Below are positions 18,350-27,674 of a DNA stretch of 64,000 bases, in pieces; positions within the stretch are counted from its first letter, which is position 1, and the number at the start of each line of letters is the position of its first letter. Origin of the DNA: JADLCB01 sp964398315 (lineage in GTDB: Bacteria; Planctomycetota; Phycisphaerae; Tepidisphaerales; Tepidisphaeraceae); NCBI GenBank assembly GCA_964398315.1, contig CAYNMV010000009.1:1-64000 (forward strand), in the 5' to 3' direction. The position numbers were made by a program, and so were the translations under genes. The notes under the pieces were generated by a model, which was not told the origin of the DNA, searched no databases, and saw nothing but the letters and a program-made list of their open reading frames with translations.

Positions 18350-19618
18350 CTACCGCACATGTCCATCGCCGATGACGATCCACTTGTAGGTGGTCAGGTC
18401 GGCCGCGCCCATTGGGCCGCGGGCGTGGAGCTTATCCGTGCTGATCCCGATCTCCGCCCCCAGGCCATATTCGCCGCCATCGGCGAAGCGGGTTGAGGCG
18501 TTGACCATGATCGAGGCGCTGTCCACTCCCTGGATAAAGCGGTTGATCGCCCGCGTGTCGGTTGCCAGGATCGCATCGGTATGGCGGGAGCCGTGGCGAT
18601 TGATGTGCTCGATCGCCTCGTCGATCGAATCGACCATCTTGATGCCCAGCGTGAACGCCAGGTACTCGGTATCCCAGTCGGCATCGGTGGCCGGCCCGAT
18701 GGATGGGCAAATGGCGCGGATGCGGTCATCACCCCGCAGCTCAACCTGCCTGGCCATCAGATCCCCGCAGATCTTGGGCAGCAGGTCGGCTGCGATGTCG
18801 CTGTGGATCAGCAGGTGCTCCACGGCATTGCAGACCGCGCCGCCCGGATAGCTCGTCTTGGCGTTTACGCAGACCTCGCGCACCTGCTGCTCGATGGCCC
18901 GGGCCGAAGGGTCAATGTAAATGTGGCAATTTCCCGTAAAATGCTTGAGCACCGGGATGCTTGACTCGGCCACCACCGCGCGGATGAGCGATTCGCCGCC
19001 GCGGGGGATCACCAGGTCGATATAGCGGTCCAGTTTCAGCAGAGGCGGCACCAGCGCCCGGTCGGTGCTTTCAATCATCTGCACCGCCGCCGGGTCGATG
19101 TTCGATGCCGCCAGCGACTCGGCGATGATGCCGGCGATCGCCTGGTTGGAGTGAATCGCCTCCTTGCCGCCGCGCAGGATCACCGCGTTGCCGCTCTTGA
19201 TGCACAGGGCCGCCGCATCGCTGGTCACATTGGGACGCGATTCGTAGAAGAACAGCACCACTCCCAGCGGCACGCGCACCTTCTGGATGCGCAGGCCGTT
19301 GGGCCGGTTGTACCCTTCAATCACCTGCCCGACTGGGTCCACCTGCTGGGCGATCTCGGCCACGCTGTCGGCCATCTTGGCGATGCGCGACTCGTCAAGC
19401 TTCAGCCGCGCGATCAGCGCGGGGGCCAGTCCTGCCTGCTCGGCCGCCGCGATATCCTTGGCGTTGGCCTCGATGAGCACTGCGCTGCGCGTGCGGATCG
19501 CCTCGGCCATGTGCAGCAGGGCGGCCGCGCGCTGGGCGCCGGTGAGGGTGGTCAACTGCTGGGAAGCGGTGCGGGCCTTGCGCCCGAGCGATTCAACATA
19601 GGTGTTCCAGTCCGACAT
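18350..19618 (-). CDS. proA: Gamma-glutamyl phosphate reductase
   Basis: 422 residues from the ATG at 19618 (MSDWNTYV), the normal ProA length. The frame is open for a further 133 codons upstream, but these read as non-coding. Aldehyde-dehydrogenase-fold features include FFYESRPNVT, VILRGGKEA and the catalytic C263 in PGGAVCNA. ProA reduces gamma-glutamyl phosphate with NADPH to the semialdehyde in proline synthesis. No proB is in the window. The 293 bases between proA and the divergent DUF1501 gene must hold both promoters; I could not pick out a convincing box. Confidence 0.92.
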   Translation of the reverse strand: MSDWNTYVESLGRKARTASQQLTTLTGAQRAAALLHMAEAIRTRSAVLIEANAKDIAAAEQAGLAPALIARLKLDESRIAKMADSVAEIAQQVDPVGQVIEGYNRPNGLRIQKVRVPLGVVLFFYESRPNVTSDAAALCIKSGNAVILRGGKEAIHSNQAIAGIIAESLAASNIDPAAVQMIESTDRALVPPLLKLDRYIDLVIPRGGESLIRAVVAESSIPVLKHFTGNCHIYIDPSARAIEQQVREVCVNAKTSYPGGAVCNAVEHLLIHSDIAADLLPKICGDLMARQVELRGDDRIRAICPSIGPATDADWDTEYLAFTLGIKMVDSIDEAIEHINRHGSRHTDAILATDTRAINRFIQGVDSASIMVNASTRFADGGEYGLGAEIGISTDKLHARGPMGAADLTTYKWIVIGDGHVR

Positions 19619-19911
19619 GCCGGCCAGTTTAACGCAAGTTCGCCGCCGTGGCGCGGGCCCGGTGGTGAGAATGCGGCCCTGGGCGGTGGTGGGCGCTGCG
19701 GGCGTCGTGCTGGCGGCACGGCATTTACCGCCTGGGGCGCTTGCCGCCTTTGGATGTTCCGCCGGCCACGGACCCTCGCGCCCCGCCAGATTGGGATACA
19801 ACCACGACCGCGGCCGATGGTAATAACACTGTAGAGAGGTGAATATTCCGGCCCCTTGGGCGTATAGTGGTGCGGGGGCTCTGTTTGGCCCTGTAGAGCG
19901 GAGAAGCTGGC

Positions 19912-21204
19912 ATGCAAGAATACCTGCAAACACGGCGGTGGTTTCTTCAACGCGGGCTGGGGCTGCTGGTGGCGGGAGGAACCGTTCCCACCTTCCTGAA
20001 CCAGACCGTCCGGGCACTGACCAATGCCGCCGATGGCGCCCTCACCCAGGCCCCCTCGGGCAAGGATGGCAAGATCCTGGTGATCGTGCAGCTTTCCGGC
20101 GGAAATGACGGGCTGAACACGATCATTCCCTGGGCCGATGATGCCTACCACCGCTCGCGCCCCGGCCTGGCCATCGCACCCAAGGATGCGCTGCGCCTCA
20201 ACGACTACCTGGGCATGCATCCCAACCTTGCGCCGCTCAAGGAGTTGTATGATGATGGGCTGATGTCGATCGTGCAGGGGGTGGGCTATCCCAATCCCAA
20301 CCGCTCCCACTTCCGCTCCATGGATATCTGGCACACTGCCCGGCCCGAGGAGGAGTTTGCCAGCAGCGGCTGGCTGGGCCGTTATTTTGACGCCACCTGT
20401 GAAGGTGAAGACCCGCACGCCGGCATCAGCATTGGCGACAGCCTCCCGCTGGCGATGCAGGGAGAGCGCATCCGGCCGCTGGCCTTCGAACGGCCCGAGA
20501 GCTACCGCTACAACGGGCGCGATCAGGCGCATTACCGTCAACTGAACTCCATCCGCGACATGGCTGCTGTGCAGACGCCGCAAGCCACCCGTGCGCAGGA
20601 TGCACGGTCCGCGGATGATCCGCTCGACTTCCTCACCCGTACGGCGATGGATGCCCAGGTCAGCAGTGACAACATCACGCGCATGGTCCGCGGCCACCAG
20701 CCATCGGTGCAGTATCCCGGGGGATCATTCGGCCAGGGGCTGCGGACGATCGCCTCGATGATCGCCGGTGGACTGCCGACGCGCGTGTACTATGTCAGCC
20801 TCGGCGGCTTCGACACCCATGCGCAGCAGCGCGGCCGGCATGACAACCTGATGCAGCAGTTCGCCCAGGGGATCAGCGCCTTCTGGGCCGACCTGAAGTA
20901 CCAGAAGAACGATGACCGGGTCACGATCATGAGCTTCAGCGAGTTTGGCCGGCGGGTTGCGGCCAATGCCTCGGGTGGGACTGACCACGGCGCGGCCGCC
21001 CCCATGTTCCTTTTCAGCCGACACCTGAAGCAGGGTATCGTGGGCCCGCATCCCTCGCTGACCGACCTCGACCAGGGCGACCTCAAGCACCACATCGACT
21101 TCCGCAGTGTCTACACGACCCTGCTGCAACGCTGGCTCGACACCCCGGCCGCACCGATCCTCGGACGATCGTTTATGGAAATCGATATGCTGAAGCGCGT
21201 TTAA
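19912..21204 (+). CDS. DUF1501 exported protein
   Basis: 430 residues. A twin-arginine type signal (TRRWFLQRG followed by LGLLVAGG) is followed by the DUF1501 hallmarks LSGGNDGLNTIIP, NRSHFRSMDIWHTA, SLGGFDTHAQQ, SFSEFGRRVAAN and GGTDHGAAAPMF. These proteins have an alkaline-phosphatase/sulfatase-like fold and are usually encoded next to a DUF1800 partner, which is absent here: upstream is divergent proA and downstream a convergent MazG-like gene. GGAGAAG precedes the ATG. Confidence 0.88.
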   Translation: MQEYLQTRRWFLQRGLGLLVAGGTVPTFLNQTVRALTNAADGALTQAPSGKDGKILVIVQLSGGNDGLNTIIPWADDAYHRSRPGLAIAPKDALRLNDYLGMHPNLAPLKELYDDGLMSIVQGVGYPNPNRSHFRSMDIWHTARPEEEFASSGWLGRYFDATCEGEDPHAGISIGDSLPLAMQGERIRPLAFERPESYRYNGRDQAHYRQLNSIRDMAAVQTPQATRAQDARSADDPLDFLTRTAMDAQVSSDNITRMVRGHQPSVQYPGGSFGQGLRTIASMIAGGLPTRVYYVSLGGFDTHAQQRGRHDNLMQQFAQGISAFWADLKYQKNDDRVTIMSFSEFGRRVAANASGGTDHGAAAPMFLFSRHLKQGIVGPHPSLTDLDQGDLKHHIDFRSVYTTLLQRWLDTPAAPILGRSFMEIDMLKRV

Positions 21205-21210
21205 GCGGCA

Positions 21211-21225
21211 CGGGCAGCACGCCCG
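21211..21225. repeat. Short CGGGC/GCCCG palindrome
   Basis: Five-base arms with a 5-base loop, seven bases after the DUF1501 stop. A degenerate relative of the CACGGGC/GCCCGTG palindromes at 13376 and 34017. May act as a terminator. Confidence 0.35.
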
Positions 21226-21421
21226 CAGGTCCATGCCGCTGCGCGGCCATACTGCCAGTTTGCCTGAAAAGCGGCGCTGCCTGGCAGGGCATCGGCCCGT
21301 GCGCGGCGTGTTTCTTGCGGTCCAACCGGCAGCTCTGAGGGGGCAGGGCTACCTGCCACGGTTGGGCCTGCCTCGACAGGGGCCATCGTTACCACGTTGG
21401 AACAGGGGAAGGGGGGCGCCT

Positions 21422-21730
21422 TCAGGGCTCTGCCGGGCCGTCGCCCTTAAAACCCTGAGGCGGCTCTTCGGCCAGATACTTGCGGACGACGGCCTGCGCC
21501 AGATCGACATCATTGATGTTCGCCAGCGTGCAGAGCCAGGCGATGACATCGGCAAACTCTTCCTCGATATTGGCCCGGTCATCTCCCCGGGCCAGGGCAC
21601 GGGACAGTTCGCCGATCTCCTCGATAAACCACATCCACGTCCTGGCCGTGCCGCGGGCGCGGTCCACCTTCTCGTAGCGGTCGAATATGAGCTGCTGAAA
21701 CTGGCTGAGGGTGAGCTGCTTGGGATCCAT
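21422..21730 (-). CDS. MazG-like nucleotide pyrophosphohydrolase
   Basis: 102 residues, a single MazG-type domain. The metal-binding EExxE (WFIEEIGELSRAL) is followed by EEEFADVIAWL, as in all-alpha NTP pyrophosphatases. The family hydrolyses (d)NTPs to NMPs plus pyrophosphate, often as house cleaning or in stress. The C-terminal 12 residues are an uncharacterised extension. The gene stands alone, convergent with the DUF1501 gene. Confidence 0.8.
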   Translation of the reverse strand: MDPKQLTLSQFQQLIFDRYEKVDRARGTARTWMWFIEEIGELSRALARGDDRANIEEEFADVIAWLCTLANINDVDLAQAVVRKYLAEEPPQGFKGDGPAEP

Positions 21731-21917
21731 GTGTGCAGCTTACGGCTGGCTGCGCCCGGCTCAAGCGGCTGCGCCGATCGGATGCAATCACGTGCACGCA
21801 GCGCTTGAGCGCAATCCGGCCCGGTTCGCAGAGCCTGGTATCCCCCTTGCTGACCGCTCTGGCCCAGGCGCTGGGAACGCGCCTGCCTTCCCGAAACTTC
21901 GAGCATCGGAGGCCAAG

Positions 21918-22718
21918 ATGACGCTGATCGATCGACCGACTGACCCAATCATCTCACACGAAGCGGCCGCTGGGGCCGAACGGTCGCGCCCGTTTGTCAA
22001 TGTGGGGGGCAGTGAACGGGCTATTTCCATCGCCGCCGGGGCCGTGTTGATTGGCCAGGGGTTTCTGCGGCGCACTCTGCCCGGATTCATCTCGATCGGC
22101 GTTGGTGCGGCCATGCTCTATCGCGGCCTGAGCGGTAACTGCCCGGCTTACAGCGCACTGGGCCTGAACACGGCGGACACGGATGAAGACACGGCCGAGA
22201 TGGAAGAAGAAATCGCCGCGCACGGCATCCATGTTGAACAGGCGTTCCTCATCAACCGTCCGCCCGAAGCGCTGTACGCGTATTGGCGCAATTTCGAGAA
22301 TCTGCCGCACATCATGTCGTACCTGAAGTCGGTGCGCGTGCTGGATGAGCGAAGATCGCACTGGATCACCAGGGCCCCGGCCATTGCAGGCGGCGCGGTT
22401 GAGTGGGAAGCGGAGATCACCCACGATGAGCCAAACCGTGAGATCGCCTGGCGCTCGCTGCCGGGATCACAGGTGGAGCATATCGGCCGAATCCGCTTCG
22501 AACCCGCTCCCGCCGATCGCGGGACCGAGGTGCATGTCTACCTGGACTATCGCCCGCCCGCCGGCCGGGCGGGGCACTGGATCGCCCGCCTGTTCGGCAA
22601 GGCGCCCGGCCGACAGATGCGCGAGGATCTGCGCAACTTCAAGCGGATCATGGAACTGGGTGAGCTGCCCACCACCGAGGGCCAGCCGCGCGGCACGTGC
22701 AGGCGATCTGCCTCGTGA
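21918..22718 (+). CDS. DUF2892-SRPBCC fusion membrane protein
   Basis: 266 residues from the ATG at 21918, with GGAGG five bases upstream. Residues about 30-85 are a DUF2892/YgaP-like pair of hydrophobic helices (GGSERAISIAAGAVLIG, then a GNCPAYSALG loop). Residues about 105-250 are an SRPBCC/polyketide cyclase-like domain (INRPPEALYAYWRNFENLPHIM). The fold binds hydrophobic ligands; the ligand is unknown. It starts a three-gene set with the zinc dehydrogenase and a small membrane protein, an arrangement I have also seen in proteobacteria. Confidence 0.8.
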   Translation: MTLIDRPTDPIISHEAAAGAERSRPFVNVGGSERAISIAAGAVLIGQGFLRRTLPGFISIGVGAAMLYRGLSGNCPAYSALGLNTADTDEDTAEMEEEIAAHGIHVEQAFLINRPPEALYAYWRNFENLPHIMSYLKSVRVLDERRSHWITRAPAIAGGAVEWEAEITHDEPNREIAWRSLPGSQVEHIGRIRFEPAPADRGTEVHVYLDYRPPAGRAGHWIARLFGKAPGRQMREDLRNFKRIMELGELPTTEGQPRGTCRRSAS

Positions 22719-22788
22719 TGCCATCTCATGGTGTGTCCCCCCGCGGCCCAGCCGCTCAGCGCCCAACGCCATTCAACCGGAGACTGTT

Positions 22789-23979
22789 ATGAAAGCCCTC
22801 GTCTGGTGTGCTCCTTACAAGGTGAAAGTGGAAAATGTGCCGGACCCGCAGATCCTCAATCGGCGCGACTGCATCGTGCGGATCACCTCAACCGCCATTT
22901 GCGGATCGGACCTGCACCTGGTGGATGGGTTCATCCCGTTCATGAAACCCGGCGACATCATCGGCCACGAGCCGATGGGGATTGTCGAGGAAGTCGGGCC
23001 GGATGTGGATCAGTCGAAGCTGAAGGTGGGCGATCGCGTGGTGGTGCCGTTCCCGATTGGCTGTGGCGCCTGCTTTTTCTGTCGGCGCGAGTTGTGGAGC
23101 TGCTGCGACAACACCAATCCCAACGCCGCCATGGCCGAGCAGATGTTCGGGGCGCCCACCGCGGGCATATTTGGTTATTCGCACCTGACCGGCGGCTACG
23201 CCGGCGCCCAGGCCGAGTACCTGCGCGTGCCCTTCGCCGATGTGAACTGCCAGAAGATGCCGGAAGACCTGACCGATCACCAGGTGCTGTTCCTGTCGGA
23301 TATCTTTCCCACGGGCTTCATGGCCGTTGAGCAGTGCAATATCCAGCCGGATGACACGGTCGCCATCTGGGGCTGTGGCCCGGTGGGGCAGTTCACCATC
23401 CGCAGTGCGCTGCTGCTGGGTGCCCGCCAGGTGGTGGCGATCGACGATGAACAGAAGGTGCCTGAGCGCATGCAGATGGCCCGGGACGCCGGTGCCATCA
23501 CCATTGACATGCACGATGAGTCGGTCTTCCAGCGCCTGCTGGACCTGACCGGCGGCATCGGCCCGGATGTCTGCATCGACGCCGTTGGGATGGAGGCCCA
23601 CGGCTACACCGCGATCGAATCGGCCTACGACAAGATCAAGACCAACCTGTTCATGGAAACCGAGCGCCCCCATGTCATCCGCCAGGCGATCAACTGCTGC
23701 CGCAAGGCCGGCACCGTTTCGATCCCCGGTGTCTATGGCGGTTTCTCAGACAAGATTCCGATGGGCGCGCTGATGAACAAGGGCCTGACCATCAAGACCG
23801 GCCAGACGCATGTCCATAAGTACGTGCCGCGCCTGCTCCAGTACATCCGCGAGGGCAGGATCGACCCGAGCTTCGTCGTGACCCACCGGCTGCCGCTCAG
23901 CCAGGCTCCGCACGCTTACCAGATCTTCCGCAAGAAACAGGATGGCTGCATCAAGGTGGTGCTGGATCCGAGTGCATGA
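22789..23979 (+). CDS. Zinc-dependent alcohol dehydrogenase, FDH-like
   Basis: 396 residues from the ATG at 22789 (GGAG upstream). Medium-chain dehydrogenase features: catalytic zinc site CGSDLH and GHEPMG, a structural-zinc region GCGACFFCRRELWSCC, and a Rossmann motif WGCGPVGQF. The overall pattern (MKALVWCAP start, insertion after the structural zinc, C-terminal GCIKVVLDP) matches the glutathione-independent formaldehyde dehydrogenase-like group. Substrate not determinable. It follows the SRPBCC gene by 70 bases and precedes a DUF4267-type protein by 59. Confidence 0.85.
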   Translation: MKALVWCAPYKVKVENVPDPQILNRRDCIVRITSTAICGSDLHLVDGFIPFMKPGDIIGHEPMGIVEEVGPDVDQSKLKVGDRVVVPFPIGCGACFFCRRELWSCCDNTNPNAAMAEQMFGAPTAGIFGYSHLTGGYAGAQAEYLRVPFADVNCQKMPEDLTDHQVLFLSDIFPTGFMAVEQCNIQPDDTVAIWGCGPVGQFTIRSALLLGARQVVAIDDEQKVPERMQMARDAGAITIDMHDESVFQRLLDLTGGIGPDVCIDAVGMEAHGYTAIESAYDKIKTNLFMETERPHVIRQAINCCRKAGTVSIPGVYGGFSDKIPMGALMNKGLTIKTGQTHVHKYVPRLLQYIREGRIDPSFVVTHRLPLSQAPHAYQIFRKKQDGCIKVVLDPSA

Positions 23980-24038
23980 AGCTGGACTGGCTTGCAAGCG
24001 GCTCAGCGCCGGGCCATCAAACCCAGGTGAGGTGAGGC

Positions 24039-24419
24039 ATGAAACGCATGATGACAGATGATCAGAGGGCCCGTGGGCTGGGTTGGGCCAGTATCGGGAT
24101 CGGCGTGGCCGAGTTGCTGGCCCCGCGTATGATGGAAAAGACGCTTGGCATCGGCAACGGCCAGCATACGGGTGTGCTGCGGACGCTGGGTGTGCGCGAG
24201 ATCATGCACGGTGTGGATCTGCTGACGCACCTGGACCCCGCGCCCGGCATCTGGGCGCGGGTGGCCGGGGATATGCTCGACGGCGTCCTGCTTGGTGCGG
24301 CGGCAACCCGCACGCGCAAGCCCGGCCGCTTTGTCGCCGTCGCGGCCTCGGTCTTGGGAATCGCTGCGATGGATGCACTCCTGGCCAGTCGGCTCGGTGC
24401 GCCTCGACATGCGCACTGA
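24039..24419 (+). CDS. Small DUF4267-like membrane protein
   Basis: 126 residues with a strong Shine-Dalgarno (GAGGTGAGG). Pattern LGWASIGIGVAELLAPRMM, then LGVREIMHGV and VAGDMLDGVLLGAA, forming about three to four hydrophobic helices. I associate such proteins with SRPBCC/cyclase-dehydrase genes, and here it closes that three-gene set. Function unknown. The 171 bases that follow, up to the convergent PhyH gene, hold nothing I can identify. Confidence 0.65.
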   Translation: MKRMMTDDQRARGLGWASIGIGVAELLAPRMMEKTLGIGNGQHTGVLRTLGVREIMHGVDLLTHLDPAPGIWARVAGDMLDGVLLGAAATRTRKPGRFVAVAASVLGIAAMDALLASRLGAPRHAH

Positions 24420-24591
24420 ACTGGCAGGGTGGCGTCTCCTGATGTCATGCACGCGATGCAGATGTGACATTGGCGCAATCGCCTTCGCCTGAGGTGCCTC
24501 CCGGCCCGATCCCGCCGGACTGAGTTGGTCGAAACCCGCGCTCCCGCATGGAGCGAGAGCGCAGGCGTCCGCCACGATGGGGTGAGCGGCT

Positions 24592-25398
24592 TCAATGCCC
24601 GTCGCCGGCACGAGGATCGGGCGGGGTGATGCGGTCGACCGGGCCGGTAGGCCAGCGGTTGGCGCCTTTCAGCGGACGGGGGGGCTGGTTGTCCCAGACT
24701 GCCATCACATCGTCACGATGATACTGGATGGCATACGCCACGCGCGGCTCATCCGTTGAATTCACGCCCGAACCGTGCACCGTCAGCCGGGTGAAGGCGA
24801 CGGCGTCGCCCGGCTGCATGCGCATCGGGAGAAAATCATCAGGTGTGATCTTCATCCGGCGGTGGCCATCCGAATCGGCATCGGCTTCGGCATCGCCGCG
24901 CAGATGGGTGCGGGGACACATCTGCAGGCAGCCGTTCTCAGGTGTCATGGGAACCAGGGCGAACCAGATATTGATCCCCAGCAGCCCGTCGGTGAAGCGG
25001 GTGTACTGGTTGTCCTGGTGGAAGGAGAAGCGGCCGCCGCCGCCACCACTCTTCACCGCGGTGAAAGGCATGTACAGGCTGGCGGGGCCGCCGAGCAACT
25101 GCGATGCGATCGAGCGGAGCGACGGGCTGTTGACCAGGCGGTCGATGGTCGTGCCGCGGAGGTACTGGGTGGTCTGCACGAGCTTGGCGGCCGAGCCATC
25201 GCGTGCGCGGGCCTGCTGGCCGATGAGGGCATGGGTGGTGCGCAGGATCTCCAGCACTTCATCGCGGGCGGTCGCGGCGGTTTCGCGGTCGATCAGGCCG
25301 GGAAGGTACAAGTAGCCTTCGCGCTGGTAAAAGCCGATCTCGCGCGGGTCCAGGGTCAGGTCCGCCACTGTCGAATCGCGTTCAGCCATCAAGGTCAT
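24592..25398 (-). CDS. Phytanoyl-CoA dioxygenase family protein
   Basis: 268 residues from the ATG at 25398, which has GGAG upstream; the frame extends further but without support. A PhyH-type Fe(II)/2-oxoglutarate dioxygenase fold: FYQREGYLYLPGLID at the start, FHQDNQY giving the HxD metal pair, and HGSGVNST supplying the distal His, with an Arg soon after for 2-oxoglutarate. Substrate unknown. Divergent from an AraC-type regulator 67 bases away that probably controls it. Confidence 0.85.
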   Translation of the reverse strand: MTLMAERDSTVADLTLDPREIGFYQREGYLYLPGLIDRETAATARDEVLEILRTTHALIGQQARARDGSAAKLVQTTQYLRGTTIDRLVNSPSLRSIASQLLGGPASLYMPFTAVKSGGGGGRFSFHQDNQYTRFTDGLLGINIWFALVPMTPENGCLQMCPRTHLRGDAEADADSDGHRRMKITPDDFLPMRMQPGDAVAFTRLTVHGSGVNSTDEPRVAYAIQYHRDDVMAVWDNQPPRPLKGANRWPTGPVDRITPPDPRAGDGH

Positions 25399-25465
25399 AG
25401 TGATCTCCGGTTTGGAACATGTGACTCCGACGCGAAAACAATAATGGTACCCGGAATGTGGGAAA

Positions 25466-26287
25466 ATGGATTCTGCGGGCAGAGTTTTGTACTTTCTGAT
25501 CATGCTGGATCGAGGGCTTGTCTTCCTTCATTTCGCCCATATCCCTCACTGCCGGGCCAGGGTGGACAAGCATTTTGACGGCTACTGCACGCTGCAGTTG
25601 ATGACGCGCGGCCGCCTTGAGGTGCGCTATGGGGATTGGACCCAGGTGATGAGCGGCGGGTGGTTCTGGCCACACTACCCGGGCCCGCGGATCCGTGTGG
25701 AGCGGGCGGCGGGGTGCCGGGAATGGGTCCACCGCTACGTGGCAGTGCGGGGCACCTTGGTGGACCAGTGGCTAGAGGCGGGGCTGATGCGCTTTGATCC
25801 GCAGCCATCGCGCGGCATCGAGCAGGCGGTGGAGCGGTTTGACCGCCTGCTGGCACTGGCCGCCGCGCCAGACCGCTGGAATCGCCTGCGGGCGGTGAAC
25901 CTGCTGGAAGGACTCCTGCTGGACCTGGCCGAGGCGCGCCAGGCAACGCTGCCCCCGGGCCTGGTCGAGCAGGTAGACCGCTTCTGCCAGCGGCAGGGAA
26001 CGTGGTGGCCGGATTATGCGGAGCTGGCCGAAGAACTGGGGATGAGCCTGAGCACGCTGCGGCGGCGTTTCCGCGCGGCCGCCGGCCGCTCGCTGCATGA
26101 ACACACGCTGGACCAGCGCATGCACCAGGCCTCGCGCCTGCTGGTGGATTCACAGTTGAGCATCAAGCAGATCGCCCAGCGGCTGGGCTACCGGGATGTC
26201 TATTTCTTCAGCCGCCAGTTCGCCGCGCGGGTCGGGCTGCCGCCGGCGGAGTTCCGCCGCGTCCGCCAGACGCCGCCGATTGCCTGA
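25466..26287 (+). CDS. AraC-family transcriptional regulator
   Basis: 273 residues. The N-terminal half is a cupin-like sensing domain (DGYCTLQLMTRGRLEVRYGD). The C-terminal 100 residues carry two helix-turn-helix units, LAEELGMSLSTLRRRF and IKQIAQRLGYRDVYFFSRQF, the latter the AraC signature. The start is at 25466, or at 25502 (MLDRG). Its divergent placement against the PhyH gene is the usual layout for local control by a small ligand. Confidence 0.85.
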   Translation: MDSAGRVLYFLIMLDRGLVFLHFAHIPHCRARVDKHFDGYCTLQLMTRGRLEVRYGDWTQVMSGGWFWPHYPGPRIRVERAAGCREWVHRYVAVRGTLVDQWLEAGLMRFDPQPSRGIEQAVERFDRLLALAAAPDRWNRLRAVNLLEGLLLDLAEARQATLPPGLVEQVDRFCQRQGTWWPDYAELAEELGMSLSTLRRRFRAAAGRSLHEHTLDQRMHQASRLLVDSQLSIKQIAQRLGYRDVYFFSRQFAARVGLPPAEFRRVRQTPPIA

Positions 26288-26329
26288 TGATGCAGGCACG
26301 CACGTCATCATGCCCTTTGTGGTGGCATG
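26287..26329. terminator. Overlapping hairpins between convergent genes
   Basis: ATGATG (26287-26292) can pair with CATCAT (26306-26311), and CATGCC (26309-26314) with GGCATG (26324-26329). The two stems share bases and are mutually exclusive. They lie in the 48-base gap between the AraC and pabB stops. Confidence 0.35.
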
Positions 26330-26335
26330 GGCCGC

Positions 26336-27592
26336 TCAATCCAGCGTAGCGGACTCGATACCCAGCGCACGCAGCAGGGCGCGGGCCTTGACCAGCGTTT
26401 CATCGTATTCCGGCTGGGGCTGGGAGTCGGCGACGATACCGCCACCAACGGGAATGTAGGCGATCTGGTTTTTCAGGGTCAGGGTGCGGATGGCGATGTT
26501 GAACATGATCGTGCCGGTGTGGTCGATGAAGCCGATTGCGCCACAGTAAGGGCCGCGTCGGCAGGGTTCCAGCTCCTCAATGATCTCCATCGCCCGGATT
26601 TTCGGAGCGCCGGTGATACTGCCGCCGGGGAAGATCGCCCGCAGCACATCGACAAAGCCGATCCCCGGCCGCAATTGTCCTTCGATTGTCGCCGCGCCAT
26701 GGTAAACGGTGGGGTGCGCCTCGATGGCACGCGGCTCCGTGACGCGCACGCTGCCGATTTGGCAGATACGGCCCAAATCGTTTCGCTCGAGGTCAACGAT
26801 CATGTTCAGCTCGGCCTGATCCTTAATGCTCTGTTGCAGTTCCTTGGCCATCCCAGGGGCGCGGGGGCGGGTGCCCTTGATGGGCCGGGTGGCGATCCGG
26901 CCATCGGGGGTAACGTGGAAGAACAGCTCCGGCGAGTTACTGACCAGGGCAAAGTCACCGAAATCGAGCAGCCCTCCGTACCATGCCGGCGTGGTCGCCA
27001 GCAGGCGCTGGTAGATCGCAAGCGGGTTGAGCGGTGTTGGGATACTGAGCCGCTGCGACAGGTTCACCTGGAAAATGTCCCCCGCGGCGATGTAGTCAAT
27101 CACCCGGGCCACCGCCGCCAGGTACTCCGTGCGGGTAAAGTTAGACCGCACGCGCACCGGCACTTCCCTTGGCGCGGGGGGCTGCAATGCGGCCTGCTCC
27201 GCTGAAGCGGGCGGCTCCATGGGCGGGGCATCATCTGGTATGAAAGCAAACGCAAACAACGGCAGGTTCAGGTCGTCCGGTATGACCGCCGGCAGGACCT
27301 CGAACCAGCGGCCCAGATCATAGCTGAGATAGCCGATCCAGCGGCCGGGCGCGGGGAAGGTTCGGGCCATCCAGTCCAGGGCCTGCAGCGGGTTATCCCA
27401 AGTGGCTGTTTGATCGCCGGTTACGACCGCCCGGATACCGTCGCTGCGCAGCAGCAGGCGGGGTTGGCGAGCCGGCGCGGTCCAGCCGGCCCCGGCGGTG
27501 GGGTGAGAACTGTCCAGGCGGATGAACGGCAGGTCGACCACGTCGGCGGATTGTATTGACGGCCCGTCTGCCGGCCAGTGTGTACTGCACAA
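26336..27592 (-). CDS. pabB: Aminodeoxychorismate synthase component I
   Basis: 418 residues. The chorismate-binding domain (about residues 160-415) has GDIFQVNLSQR, the PIKGTRPR motif with K239 that separates PabB from anthranilate synthase (PIAGT), LIVDLERNDLGR-type sequence, and FPGGSITGAPK. It makes 4-amino-4-deoxychorismate with ammonia from PabA for folate. The start is uncertain: the listed TTG at 27592 or a GTG at 27541; neither has a clear Shine-Dalgarno. No pabA or pabC is adjacent. Confidence 0.88.
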   Translation of the reverse strand: MCSTHWPADGPSIQSADVVDLPFIRLDSSHPTAGAGWTAPARQPRLLLRSDGIRAVVTGDQTATWDNPLQALDWMARTFPAPGRWIGYLSYDLGRWFEVLPAVIPDDLNLPLFAFAFIPDDAPPMEPPASAEQAALQPPAPREVPVRVRSNFTRTEYLAAVARVIDYIAAGDIFQVNLSQRLSIPTPLNPLAIYQRLLATTPAWYGGLLDFGDFALVSNSPELFFHVTPDGRIATRPIKGTRPRAPGMAKELQQSIKDQAELNMIVDLERNDLGRICQIGSVRVTEPRAIEAHPTVYHGAATIEGQLRPGIGFVDVLRAIFPGGSITGAPKIRAMEIIEELEPCRRGPYCGAIGFIDHTGTIMFNIAIRTLTLKNQIAYIPVGGGIVADSQPQPEYDETLVKARALLRALGIESATLD

Positions 27593-27674
27593 ACCTTGTC
27601 AGCTTGCGGGCAGGAATGTCAAAAACTGCCGGATTTTGCCTTGGCGCGCAAGTGGAGTAGCGCAGAATTGGAGG

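Noticed and set aside
19619..20017. 133-codon N-terminal extension of proA
   Set aside because: ProA starts normally at MSDWNT; the extension has no protein-like composition and overlaps the DUF1501 start.
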